Of a DNA stretch of 64,000 nt, positions 26,581 to 35,664 are shown in pieces. The notes beneath the pieces were generated by a model. It was not told the DNA's origin and ran no database searches. It worked only from the letters and a program-made list of their open reading frames with translations. The first letter of the stretch is position 1, and every line of letters begins with the position of its first letter. The stretch lies in contig CAVVWN010000004.1 in NCBI GenBank assembly GCA_963752045.1, positions 245,238-309,237 on the forward strand, read 5' to 3'. Both the position numbers and the translations under genes were made by a program. The DNA comes from DATKDF01 sp963752045 (GTDB taxonomy: Bacteria > Acidobacteriota > Vicinamibacteria > Vicinamibacterales > SCN-69-37).

Positions 26581-27934
26581 TCAGGCCCGATCGATCGCCA
26601 GCACCGCCTCGAGGAGCACGTTCGCGCCGTTGGCGCAGTCCTGCCAGCTCGTCAGCTCCTTGGGCGAGTGGCTGATGCCGCCGACCGACGGCACGAAGAT
26701 CATGCCCATCGGCGAGAGCTGCGCCATCATCTGCGCGTCGTGTCCGGCGCCGCTCGGCATGCGAACCGAGCCGAGGCCCAGCGTGCCGGCCGCGCGTTCG
26801 ACGACGTCCTGCATCGTGGTGTCGGCGAGTGCCGGCGGGTTGCCGCCGAGGCTCGTGATGGCGATCGTCGTCTTCGTGTCGCGCGCGATCTGGGCGGCGC
26901 GCGCCTTGATCTGCTCGATGAGTGTCACGAGCTTCTCGGGCGACAGATCCCGCAGCTCGATCGTGGCGATGACCTTGCCCGGGATCACGTTCGGCGCGTT
27001 GGGCGAGACCTCGACGTGGCCGACCGTGCCCACCTGACGTCCCGGCATCGCGCGGACGATCTCGTTCACGGCGAGCGTCAGGTGCGAGGCCGCGATCATC
27101 GCGTCCTGCCGGATCGGCATCGGCGTCGTGCCGGCGTGGTTGGCAAGGCCCGTGATCTCCACGCGATGGCGCTGGATCGACACGATGCCCTGGACGACGC
27201 CGACCGCGGTGCCCGACTCTTCGAGCGTGCCGCCCTGCTCGATGTGCAGCTCGAGATAGGCGCGGTGCGCGCCCTTCTGGCGCACGGCATCCATGATGCG
27301 GCCGGGGTCGCCGCCGAGCCGCGTCATGCCTTCGGCGCGCGTGAACCCGTTCCACACCTGCGTCAGGTCTTCCGGCTTGATGTCGCCGGCGACGATGCGC
27401 GAGCCGGCGAGACCGCGTCCGAAGGCGACACCCTCCTCGGCGGACCAGACGACGATCTCGAGCGGATGGTTCGTGCGCACGCCGGCCCGGTCGAGTGCTT
27501 CGATGGCGCCGAGTGCGGCGAGCGAGCCCAGGTCGCCGTCGAAGTTGCCGCCAGACGGCACCGAGTCGATGTGCGATCCGAAGAGGATTGGCGGCTGCGA
27601 GTCGTCAAGGCCGGCGCGACGGCCGAAGATGTTGCCGGCCGCGTCGACGCGCGGCTCGAGGCCGGCCGCGCGCATGAGGTCCATGAAGTAGCGCCGGCCG
27701 GCGATGTCCGCGTCCGAATAGGCCACGCGGCTCACGCCGTCGGCGAACGAGCCGCCCTCGGGCCGGCCGAAGACGCTCAGTTCCTCGAGGCGACGGCGCA
27801 GGGCGGCCGCGTCGACGCGGGTGCTCTGCGCGGAGGCAGCTGTTAGTGCGGCCTCGGGCGAAGAGCAGGGTTGGGCCGGCCGCGACGCCAAGAGAGGCGG
27901 CGGCAACCTGAGAGAGGAATCTGCGGCGGTGCAT
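26581..27934 (-). CDS. Zn-dependent hydantoinase/carbamoylase-type amidase, Tat-exported (one frameshift)
   Basis: M20-family amidohydrolase of the N-carbamoyl-amino-acid hydrolase / allantoate amidohydrolase group. Motifs are GSHIDSVPSGGNFDGDLG, SAEEGVAFGRGLAGSR, LELHIEQGG and PSGAGHDAQMMA. A Tat signal (MHRRRFLSQVAAASLGVAAG) begins at ATG 27934 and connects to the domain through a one-base shift near 27855. The alternative unshifted start at 28032 would read through repeats and lacks a signal. TAGTAT six bases before ATG 27934 suggests a leaderless transcript. Confidence 0.85.
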
Positions 27935-27940
27935 CTCGGG

Positions 27941-27946
27941 ATACTA
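27941..27946 (-). promoter_or_regulatory. -10 box of a probable leaderless promoter
   Basis: TAGTAT on the minus strand, six bases from the ATG of the Tat-exported amidase. Confidence 0.45.
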
Positions 27947-27954
27947 GCGCGGTC

Positions 27955-28020
27955 CCGAGGGTCCGAGGGTCCGAGGCAGGTCCGAAGGTCCGACGGTGCG
28001 AAGGTGCGACGGGTGCTGGG
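27955..28020. repeat. GTCCGAGG octamer repeats
   Basis: Degenerate tandem words (GGGTCCGA, GGTCCGAA, GGTGCGAA) lie between divergently transcribed genes. Confidence 0.6.
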
Positions 28021-28031
28021 TCCCCTCGTCA

Positions 28032-28060
28032 TTGACGCAATCGCACTAGCATCATACCAT
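28032..28060 (+). promoter_or_regulatory. Promoter of the RHH/PIN operon, probably leaderless
   Basis: TTGACG (28032-28037), a 17-base spacer and TACCAT (28055-28060), then exactly seven bases to the ATG at 28068. It is the only leaderless-type start here with a good -35 box. Confidence 0.65.
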
Positions 28061-28067
28061 CACCATC

Positions 28068-28328
28068 ATGGCATCAAGGACGATGGTTTACCTGGAGCCT
28101 GACCAGCTCGAGGCGTTGAAGCGGCGGGCGAAGTCGGAGCGGATTTCGGTTGCCGAGCTCGTGCGGCGGCTCGTGCGGCGGCATCTCGACGAGCCGGGAG
28201 GTCCGCCGCCGGTTACGAAGGAGGTCTACGCCACGATCGTCGGCCTGGGCTCGAGCGGCAAGTCCCGCGTCGGCGACGACCACGACAAGCACTTCGCGCG
28301 AGCGCTCGACCGTGAGCATCTTCGTTGA
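28068..28328 (+). CDS. Ribbon-helix-helix (CopG-type) antitoxin
   Basis: 86 residues. A ribbon-helix-helix at the N-terminus (TMVYLEPDQLEALKRRA, then ISVAELVRRLVRRHL) should dimerise and bind its operator. The C-terminal half (GSSGKSRVGDDHDKHFARAL) is the flexible toxin-binding tail typical of VapB-like antitoxins. Its stop lies 17 bases inside the PIN toxin gene, so the two are translationally coupled and the pair probably represses its own promoter. Confidence 0.88.
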   Translation: MASRTMVYLEPDQLEALKRRAKSERISVAELVRRLVRRHLDEPGGPPPVTKEVYATIVGLGSSGKSRVGDDHDKHFARALDREHLR

Positions 28329-28734
28329 CACCGGCGCGTGGTACGCGATCGCCGACGCCTCCGATCGCCACCACCGGCGCGCGTCCCGCTTCTACCTGAG
28401 CCGTGCGCCCGAGTCGCAACTCGTGACGTCCGATCTCGTGCTGGCGGAGAGCTGGGCGCTCATCGCGTCTCATCTGGGCCGCCCCGCGGCGCTTCGGTTC
28501 TGGGAGGGCCTGCGCAACGCGCGAGTGCCGATTCTGACGGTGGAGCCTGCCGACCTCGAGGCCGCCTGGCGGATTGCCCAGGCGTTCCCGGACCAGGACT
28601 TCAGCTTCTGCGACTGTACGTCGTTCGCGCTCATGGAGCGGCTCGGAATCGAAGACGCGTTCGCGTTCGACGCGCACTTCCTCGTCTATCGCCACGGCGC
28701 CACGAGGCAGCGGGCGTTCCGGCGGCTGCCGTAA
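28312..28734 (+). CDS. PIN-domain toxin (VapC-like ribonuclease)
   Basis: 140 residues from GTG 28312. PIN-domain acidic residues are in MSIFVDTGAWYAIAD, in the LAESWAL segment (Glu) and in DFSFCDCTSFALMERLGIEDAFAFD. Such toxins cleave RNA, often tRNA. The overlap with the RHH gene fixes the start. It is intact, with no frame break. Confidence 0.88.
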   Translation: MSIFVDTGAWYAIADASDRHHRRASRFYLSRAPESQLVTSDLVLAESWALIASHLGRPAALRFWEGLRNARVPILTVEPADLEAAWRIAQAFPDQDFSFCDCTSFALMERLGIEDAFAFDAHFLVYRHGATRQRAFRRLP

Positions 28735-28737
28735 AGG

Positions 28738-28818
28738 CCGGGGTGCGACGGGTGCGGCGGGGTGCGGCGGGGTGCGTCGGGTGCGGCGGGGTGCGTCGTC
28801 GGGTGCGACGGGGTGCGT
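28738..28818. repeat. G-rich GGGGTGCGNCG tandem repeat
   Basis: About eight degenerate copies of a 10-base word (GGGGTGCGGC, GGGTGCGTCG and similar). Runs of four G could form quadruplexes on the plus strand. Confidence 0.7.
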
Positions 28819-28826
28819 ACAGAGAG

Positions 28827-28866
28827 AGGCAGGCAGCACCGGCCTTTCGGTCGATCCTGCCTGCCT
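28827..28866. terminator. Hairpin between convergent genes, possible two-way terminator
   Basis: AGGCAGGCAG and CTGCCTGCCT form a perfect 10-bp stem around a 20-base loop. It lies between the PIN toxin gene (+) and the lipoprotein gene (-). No U-tract follows. Confidence 0.5.
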
Positions 28867-28915
28867 TCGTGGCGGAGAGCCAGGACGTCAGGGAGCCGGG
28901 TGTTCGCTCACGGCC

Positions 28916-29941
28916 TCAGGACGGGTCGCCCGGGTCATTCCCCAGCGGGCAATGATTCGGGTCGAGGCTGTCCTTCCACACGTTCTCGAGGTCGTCGATC
29001 GAAATCGGTCCCACGACTCCATCGATTGCATTCTGGATCGCCGTGATGACCTCGGCTGGCGTGTACGGATAGGCCACGTCCGGGTGTAGCGCGCTCAAGT
29101 AGGCCGCGGTTCCAATCCTGGCCACGCGATTCACGCCGCCGCTGTTCGCGTGCAGCGCCTCGTCGAGCGTCGGATCCGTAACATCCGGCAACTGTCCCGG
29201 CTGACTGACGGTGATGTTCCTCCCGAACACGGCCGAGAAGTGGTCCGTCGGCAGCGGTGACGAGGGCCAGTCACCGAAGTGGAAGTCCTGCTTCCAGAAG
29301 CCCGGTGAGCAGCCCTGGGTGAGGCAGGCAAACTCGTAGTCGTAGGACACGGGGTTCGCATCTTCGTCCGACTTGTGCTGTCCGGCCTTCGGCGGCGCGC
29401 CCGAGGGAGTGATGAACTGCGCGCGGATGCAGAACTGCTGGCCGCAACCGACGTTCTTGACGGTTGCGGTCGAGCCCTCTCCGACCACGAGATTCTTGCT
29501 CTCGAGATCACCAAAATTCTCTGTGTGAGTCGTCGTGCCGTCCGTGGCCGACCCCGAAACGGGAACCTCGATTCCTCCGCCTTCATTGTCGAAGCGAACC
29601 CAGATGCCGCCCGGCGTGCCACACGGGACGGCATATCCGTCGGCATCGACCAGGATCTGGAGGTGAATCTTCCCTCCGTCGACTTTGTCGGGAGCAGTCG
29701 TCGTGGTCTGAATCGTGACCGTGAGGTCCGTCGGATTCAGGAATTCGAGGTCCGTGTTCTCCAGAACCGCAGCCTGTGCGACGGGGCCCGAGGGCTTCGC
29801 CTGCGTCCCGCCGATCGACGACGGGCCCGTCATGTTCCGGCTGCCGTCGCTGCAGGCGCCGGCGACGAGTCCGAGAGAAAGAACGCCGATGAACGCCGAC
29901 ATGCGCGATCCGTGACGAACCGCCGAGTGAACCTTGCTCAT
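28916..29941 (-). CDS. Large secreted lipoprotein with a CSPGFWKQ motif
   Basis: 341 residues. A lipobox (LSLGLVAGACSDG) predicts lipidation. The mature part starts with a Thr/Pro-rich linker, then a beta-sandwich-like region with paired Cys (GCGQQFCIRAQF) and the motif TQGCSPGFWKQ at about residue 210. That motif is known from secreted bacterial surface proteins of unknown role. The C-terminal 100 residues look helical (PAEVITAIQNAIDG). GGAG precedes ATG 29941. No partner gene is evident. Confidence 0.75.
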   Translation of the reverse strand: MSKVHSAVRHGSRMSAFIGVLSLGLVAGACSDGSRNMTGPSSIGGTQAKPSGPVAQAAVLENTDLEFLNPTDLTVTIQTTTTAPDKVDGGKIHLQILVDADGYAVPCGTPGGIWVRFDNEGGGIEVPVSGSATDGTTTHTENFGDLESKNLVVGEGSTATVKNVGCGQQFCIRAQFITPSGAPPKAGQHKSDEDANPVSYDYEFACLTQGCSPGFWKQDFHFGDWPSSPLPTDHFSAVFGRNITVSQPGQLPDVTDPTLDEALHANSGGVNRVARIGTAAYLSALHPDVAYPYTPAEVITAIQNAIDGVVGPISIDDLENVWKDSLDPNHCPLGNDPGDPS

Positions 29942-30069
29942 GGAATGTCTCCTGGGGGGAGCGGCCGAGTGACGAGTGTGATCCATCGCGTCTCACATGG
30001 AATAGCGGGACCGTGACTGTCGGGTACGCCCGAAGCGGGGGGGGCAGAGCGGCAACGATAACAGTACGT

Positions 30070-30729
30070 CTAGCGGTCGACCAGATGATGGTTGACCGCG
30101 AACATGGCCAGTTCCACCCGGCTCGAGACGCCGCACTTGTCGAAGATCGTGGAGAGGTGCTGCTTGACGGTGTCTTCGCTGATCCCGAGTGATTGGGCGA
30201 TTACACGATTGGTATCGCCGCTGACCACGGCCCGGACGATCTCGAGCTGCCGGTCGGTGAGCGCGTAGCGGTCCGCCGACCGGGTCTGCCGCTCGGTGCG
30301 CGCGCGCCTGAGGCTGTCCACCAGGCCTGAGACGGCTTCGCGGCCCACCCAGTACTGCCCGGCCATCACGACCCGGATGCACTTGAAGAGGAGGGTCGTC
30401 GCGGCCTCCTTGAGCACGATCCCGCGCGCGCCAAGCTCGAGCGCCTCGATCATCTGGGTTTCGTCGATGCTGGCCGCCAGCACGATCGTCCGGACCGGAG
30501 ACGACTCAGCCGCAAGGTCCCGAAGCACGTCGAGCCCCGGCCGCTGCGGCATCGCCAGGTCGAGCAGCAGCACGTCAGGCGTGAGCTCCCGCACGAGCCG
30601 CAGCGTCTCGTCCCCGTCGCCGGCCGAGCCGGCCACGGTGAAGTCCGGCTCGTCACCGAGCAGGCGCGCCAGCCCGTCGCGAAAGATCTGGTGGTCGTCC
30701 GCGACGACGATCGAGATGGGCAGCGTCAT
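30070..30729 (-). CDS. NarL/FixJ-family response regulator
   Basis: A 219-residue regulator. The receiver domain has VVADDHQIFRDGLARLL, the phosphoacceptor Asp in VLLLDLAMPQRPG (about 54) and the Lys in IVLKEAA. A LuxR-type HTH at about residues 145-205 has LTDRQLEIVRAVVSGDTNRV and SEDTVKQHLSTIFDKCGV. No histidine kinase is adjacent. On the minus strand TACAAT lies 11 bases before the ATG, leaving at most a few bases of leader. Confidence 0.92.
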   Translation of the reverse strand: MTLPISIVVADDHQIFRDGLARLLGDEPDFTVAGSAGDGDETLRLVRELTPDVLLLDLAMPQRPGLDVLRDLAAESSPVRTIVLAASIDETQMIEALELGARGIVLKEAATTLLFKCIRVVMAGQYWVGREAVSGLVDSLRRARTERQTRSADRYALTDRQLEIVRAVVSGDTNRVIAQSLGISEDTVKQHLSTIFDKCGVSSRVELAMFAVNHHLVDR

Positions 30730-31012
30730 GGCGTGCGTGGATTGTACACGCCACGGTCGTGAATCTGGGATCTGGAATCTGGGATCTGGAATCTGCTGGC
30801 CTTGCAGGAGTGGCCGACTTCCGAATCCGCGAACCGTGCGCGTTTCCCGTGAGATCAGGGCGCCGCTTGCGAAGGCGCTCAAGATGGGTGGGGTTTGACG
30901 CGGACTGGCCGATAAACTGCTCCAGGGGCCTCCGTTTGCGGGGAATGCCGGTATGAGGGGAGCAACCACAACTGGGTGGTATGGCACGGCGGGTGGTCAC
31001 ACGAGAGGCCAC
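30730..31012. other. Intergenic region with ATCTGG repeats
   Basis: 30762-30797 is made of GAATCTGGGATCTGGAATCT words. The rest, up to the promoter of operon copy 2, shows no credible gene on either strand. Confidence 0.6.
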
Positions 31013-31041
31013 CTGACAGGCCGTGAAGGAGTTCACATGGT
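31013..31041 (+). promoter_or_regulatory. Promoter with embedded inverted-repeat operator, transport operon copy 2
   Basis: CTGACA (31013-31018), 17 bases and CATGGT (31036-31041), with GTGAAGGAGTTCAC (31023-31036) in the spacer. The inverted repeat starts 10 bases after the -35 start, exactly as in copy 1. The -10 box is weaker than CATAAT of copy 1. CCCTTTCCCGGGGGCC nearer the gene is also shared with copy 1. Confidence 0.65.
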
Positions 31042-31129
31042 TTGCCCGGCTGTTCCCGTCCAGATTCCTCCACAAGGAACGGCGCTCAGGACTCCCTTTC
31101 CCGGGGGCCGGGCGACCGGGCAAGACCGA

Positions 31130-31984
31130 ATGGCGCGCCCTCTTGCTGTCTTCCTGTGCATCATGCTCCTGAGTATCTGGACTGGGGACGGGGCTGCTCT
31201 TCAGGCCCTGCAGGAACCCGAAGGCGCGACGCCAAGCGCCCGTGGCCGCTGGGTCGCGCAGAAGGTCGAAGACCGCGAGACCGGCCGTGATGCGCAGTTT
31301 ACGCTGCGGATGCGGCTCTACGATTGCAGGGACCGCATGCGTGAGCGATCGCTGTCGCTTCTCACACTCCGCGCCGCCGAGCAAGGCACTGACGGCGACC
31401 GCACGCTCATTCGCATGACGTACCCCAACGACGTCGCGGGCATTGGCTTCCTGGTATGGGAGCATCCGGAAGCCGACGACGAGCGGTTTCTGTACCTGCC
31501 GTCGCTCGGGCGCACGCGCCGCATCGCAGTCTCGGAGGCACAAGACAGCTTCGTCGGCAGCGATTTCACCTACGAGGACATCGGGGGTCGCGAGTTTGCC
31601 GCCTACACCTACCGGCTCCACGCGGACGCCGACCCCCAGCCGACATGGACAGCGGCAGATGGCGCGACGTATCCGGTCTACCGGCTCGAATCCCGCAGTC
31701 GAGACCTCAGCGTGAGATTCCCGCGTATCGTCTCGCTCGTCCGGCGTGACAACTTCGTGGTGGTCGGCGCTGAGGTGTACAACCAGCGGGGCGACCTGCA
31801 GAAGCGGTTCGACGTCAAGCGGCTCGAGCAGGTTGACGGCTATTGGACCGCGTTCGAGATGGCCATGCAGGATTTCCTCCAGGAGACGCGCACCGAGCTT
31901 GTCATCGAGCACGCCGCCTACGACACGGGGATCTCGGCCGACGCGTTCACGCGCCGCGAGCTTGAACGCGGCAGGCTGCCGTGA
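31130..31984 (+). CDS. Outer-membrane lipoprotein-sorting (LolA-like) protein, operon copy 2
   Basis: 284 residues, intact. The signal peptide is MARPLAVFLCIMLLSIWTG, followed by the same conserved blocks as copy 1: RMRLYDCRDRMRERSLSLL, FLYLPSLGRTRRIAVSE, SDFTYEDIGGREF and VSLVRRDNFVVVGAEVYNQ. It should hold a hydrophobic ligand in the periplasm for the adjoining MMPL transporter. It serves as the template that reveals the frameshift in copy 1. Its stop overlaps the next start as GTGA. Confidence 0.85.
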   Translation: MARPLAVFLCIMLLSIWTGDGAALQALQEPEGATPSARGRWVAQKVEDRETGRDAQFTLRMRLYDCRDRMRERSLSLLTLRAAEQGTDGDRTLIRMTYPNDVAGIGFLVWEHPEADDERFLYLPSLGRTRRIAVSEAQDSFVGSDFTYEDIGGREFAAYTYRLHADADPQPTWTAADGATYPVYRLESRSRDLSVRFPRIVSLVRRDNFVVVGAEVYNQRGDLQKRFDVKRLEQVDGYWTAFEMAMQDFLQETRTELVIEHAAYDTGISADAFTRRELERGRLP

Positions 31985-34344
31985 CGACAGCCGGCCGCTC
32001 GACGAGTGCCGTCGTTGCGGACGCGCTCTATCGGTGGCGGCACTGGCTGTCCGCGCTCGTTCTCGGCGGCGCGGTCCTGCTCGCGCCTTTCGCGAACTTC
32101 ACGGCAATCGACAACGAACTGACGGCGTGGTTTGCCGACGACGACCCCGTCTACCGGCAGTACGAGAGGCTCCGCGAAGACTTCGACGGGAGCCGCACGC
32201 TCATCGTGGCCATCGAGGCGCCCACACGCGATCGGCTGCTGAGTGAAGAGGGCTTCGACTACATCCAGGAGGTCACAGCCGCAATCGAGCGTTTGCCCGT
32301 CGTCGATCGCGTCGTGAGTCTGTCGACGGTCACGGTGGTCGACGTTCGGCCTGGGGAGGCTCCTGACGAGCCGCCCCTGCTCGACGTGCGGGCGCTGTTC
32401 GCCGACCGTGGCTCGCGGTCCCCCGGCGAAATCGGCCAGCGCGCTATCGACGACGATCTGCTTCGCGGCGACATCATCTCGGCGGACGGTGCGGTCACGG
32501 CCGTCATCGTCTTCTTCGACGAATCACGGATCGACGACGTCCGCGTGCAGACGCTCGGCGAGATCCGCAGCATCGTGGGCGCGGGCATGCCGGATGCCTT
32601 TCGGGCTTACTACAACGGCGCACTGGAGATCAGCGACACCTACGAGCGGGTCACCCGTGACAACCAGACCCGACTGACTCCGCCGATTCTGGTCCTGACC
32701 GTCCTGGCCATCTACGCGATGTTCCGGTCGTGGCGGTATACCGCCGTCACACTGTTTGCCGTGCTCGTCAGCCTCGTCTGGACGCTGGGCCTCTACAGCC
32801 TCGCCGGCTTCAGCTACAACGTGCTGAGCAGCATCATCGTGCCCATGACGATCGTGCTGGCCGTGGCCGATGACGTGCACATCGTCCAGCACTATCTCGA
32901 GGCGCGGCGACACGGGACGGCCGAGCAGGCGTTCAAGGGCAGCGTGTCGCACCTGATGGCACCGATTCTCGGCGCGACCGCGACGACCGCGCTGGGCATG
33001 GCGTCGCTCGGCACGAGCCAGGTCGCGGCCGTGCGTGAGTTCGGGTTCGGCGCCGCGATTGGCGTGAGCATGGACTTCGTCATTTCCATGACCCTGGTGC
33101 CGACGCTCCTCTGCTGGCTGAAGCCGCATGACCGTGCTGCTCCGCAGGAGACGTGGTTCAAAGGGCCGCTCGTGGCGGTGTCGAAGTTCTCGGTCAGTCG
33201 AGCCGGCCCGGTGGCCGCCGTCGCTGGACTTGTGGCCGTCGTGGCCCTCGCGGGCCTGTTCCGCATCAGGGTGGACACGAACCACATCAACTTCTTCGCC
33301 CCGTCGCACCCATTGAGTGAGTCGGCGCGGGTCATCGACAACCGGCTGGCCGGTATCTACAGCTTCCAGGTGCTGCTCGACGGACCGCCAGAGGTGCAGC
33401 TGGAACCCCAGATTCTGCGGCGAATGGACCAGTTTCAGGAGCAGCTGCGGAACCTGGAGCACGCCCGGAAGGTGACCGGGCTCGTCGACTACGTCAAGCG
33501 CGTGCACCGCGAGATCGGTGATGGATCCGGCGAGCGCGAGATTCCCGACGACCGCAGGCTCATCGCTCAGGAGCTCTTCGTGTTCACGCTGGCCGACGAG
33601 GGCCGTGTCGAGCTCGAACGCGTGGCGACGAGCGATTTCTCGAAATCACTCATTACCGTCAAGCAGGCTGCGATGAGCTCGGATCTGCAGTACGAACAAA
33701 TGCAGCAGGTCCAGCGGCTGGCATCCGAGACGTTCGCCGGCACGCCAATTACGCCGACCGTAACCGGGTTCGGCCACCTGTTCGCGACCCTCGACGCGTA
33801 TCTGGTCAGGTCGCAGATCACGAGTTTCACCACGGCGTTCGTCACGGTCTTCTCGGTGATCTTTCTCGTGTTTCGGTCGTGGCGGTTCGGCCTGCTCGCG
33901 ATGGTGCCCAATCTCTTTCCGGTGCTCGCGGTCTTCGGAGTGATGGGCTGGTTCGACATTTCACTCAACGTGGCAACGGTCATGCTCGCGAGCGTCGCGC
34001 TCGGCGTCGTCGACGACGACACCGTGCATTTCATCAGCCGGTACCGGCGCGAGACCGCGCTCGGACAGTCTGCGCCGCGGGCTATCGAAACCGCCACCGC
34101 GCACGAGGGGCGCGCCGCGCTGACGGCAGCCATCATCAACAGCTGCGCGTTTGCGATGTTCGCGATGTCCGAGTATCGGCCATCGGCATGGTTCGGAGGC
34201 CTGCTGTCGCTGACGATGATCGTCGCGTTCCTGGCGGAGGCGCTCATTTTGCCGGCAACCATCACGCTGCTGCCGCGGCTGCTTCGGCCCGAACCGCGTG
34301 CAAGACCGGCTCGCGCCGATTCCTGTCAGCGGGAGGACCGGCGC
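31981..34344 (+). CDS. MMPL/RND-family transporter, operon copy 2 (no stop codon before the next gene)
   Basis: 788 residues, intact, aligning with copy 1 along its length, including VVLAVADDVHIVQHY-type and LGVVDDDTVHFISRYRRET motifs and two six-helix blocks. After exactly 788 codons the frame continues without a stop into the ATG at 34345 of the barrel gene, so the open frame extends to 35634 (1217 codons). In copy 1 a TGA closes the transporter at the same place. Either a real fusion or loss of a stop by a small indel is possible. Confidence 0.88.
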
Positions 34345-35634
34345 ATGACGGCTGCCCTCCTGCTGACGGCTGCCCTCGCCGCGTCGGTTGCCACAACTGC
34401 TGGGCCGAGTCCCCAGGGAGCTCCGCGCGATCGGTTCGACATCGGCGGGGAGGTGTCGGTGCTCTTCGACCTGTTGCCGAAGCGCGAGGTGTTTGAACTG
34501 CGCCCGCGCCTGGTCGTGGACCTGACGATTGAACCGGCCGACTGGCTCCGGTTCCACGCCGAGGGCCTCGCGGAGGCTCTAGCGGCCGACCGTGATGCCT
34601 ATGGGGACGTTGAGTTCGGGTCGGTGAGGTTGCGCGAGGGCTACGTCGAGCTCCTCGGGAAGCGCGCGGACCTGCGTGTTGGCATGGGACGAATCTCGTG
34701 GGGCAGGCTCGACGAAGTGCAGCCGTCCGACGTCATCAATCCGCTCGATGCCGCCAGGTTCCTGCTGGAGGGCAGGAGCGAAGCCCGGCTGCCCGTCCCG
34801 CTCGTGCGCGGTCGGCTCTATCCCGCCGAGGGGTTCACGATCGAAGGCGTCCTCGTGCCGCGATTCGAGCGTGGCTCGTACGATGAGATGGACGAGCCGA
34901 CCTCCCCCTTCAACCTGCTGAATGACGTCGTGGTGCCGCCGGGCGCTGTCGTGTCAACGAGCGGGATCGACCGTCGTGCTCCCGATGTCAGCTGGTCGAA
35001 TCCTCTGGGCGGCGTGCGCGCCTCGGTGACGGCGGGCCGCGTAGACATCGCAGGTTCGTTCTACGAGGGCGCCGACGCGTTCGGCATCATCACGTTCGAG
35101 CCTGGGCCTTCCGGGCCGGCGACGGCGACCGCAGGACAACTCGTCGAGACTTTCCATCGGTTCCGGATGTACGCGGCTGACTTCGAGACGGTCTCGGGCG
35201 ACTGGGCCATCAGGGGCGAGGTGGCGGCGTTCGAGCGGCAACTGGCTGGCGCGAGCGTGCCTGGCGCCGTCGAGGGGCGCGTCCTCGACGTCGGGGTCGG
35301 GTTCGACCGGCGTGCGGGCGCCTTCCGCGTCTACGGGACCGGTCTGTACCATCGCGAATGGTCGGAGGTCGATCCGGAAGTCGAGCGAAGCGACTTCAAC
35401 GTCATCGGCTCCGTCGATCGGCACTTCGCCCGCGAATCGCACCTGTTGCGAGCGTTCGCGGTCGCCAACCCTGTCGACCGGTCCGCCTTCCTGCGCGGCC
35501 TCTGGGCATGGACCTTGACCGACAACTTCACGCTCGAAGTCTCCGGCGGAGCCTTCCTGGGCACGAGCGATGACACGCTCGGCCGGTTCACGGGGCGGGA
35601 CTTCGTGTTCACCCGCCTGCGAGTCTGGTTTTGA
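34345..35634 (+). CDS. Predicted outer-membrane beta-barrel protein, operon copy 2
   Basis: 429 residues from ATG 34345. It has its own signal peptide (MTAALLLTAALAASVATTAG) and the SD-like sequence GGGAGG 10 bases upstream, which argues for separate translation even though the frame is open from the transporter. Conserved with copy 1: DRFDIGGEVSVLFDLLP, GRISWGRLDEVQPSDVINPL and DEPTSPFNLLND. It ends FVFTRLRVWF, a barrel-type aromatic terminus. It lacks the REP-encoded insert of copy 1. Confidence 0.78.
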   Translation: MTAALLLTAALAASVATTAGPSPQGAPRDRFDIGGEVSVLFDLLPKREVFELRPRLVVDLTIEPADWLRFHAEGLAEALAADRDAYGDVEFGSVRLREGYVELLGKRADLRVGMGRISWGRLDEVQPSDVINPLDAARFLLEGRSEARLPVPLVRGRLYPAEGFTIEGVLVPRFERGSYDEMDEPTSPFNLLNDVVVPPGAVVSTSGIDRRAPDVSWSNPLGGVRASVTAGRVDIAGSFYEGADAFGIITFEPGPSGPATATAGQLVETFHRFRMYAADFETVSGDWAIRGEVAAFERQLAGASVPGAVEGRVLDVGVGFDRRAGAFRVYGTGLYHREWSEVDPEVERSDFNVIGSVDRHFARESHLLRAFAVANPVDRSAFLRGLWAWTLTDNFTLEVSGGAFLGTSDDTLGRFTGRDFVFTRLRVWF

Positions 35635-35664
35635 CCCGCGCGACCTCCACGCCTCTATGGTGGC

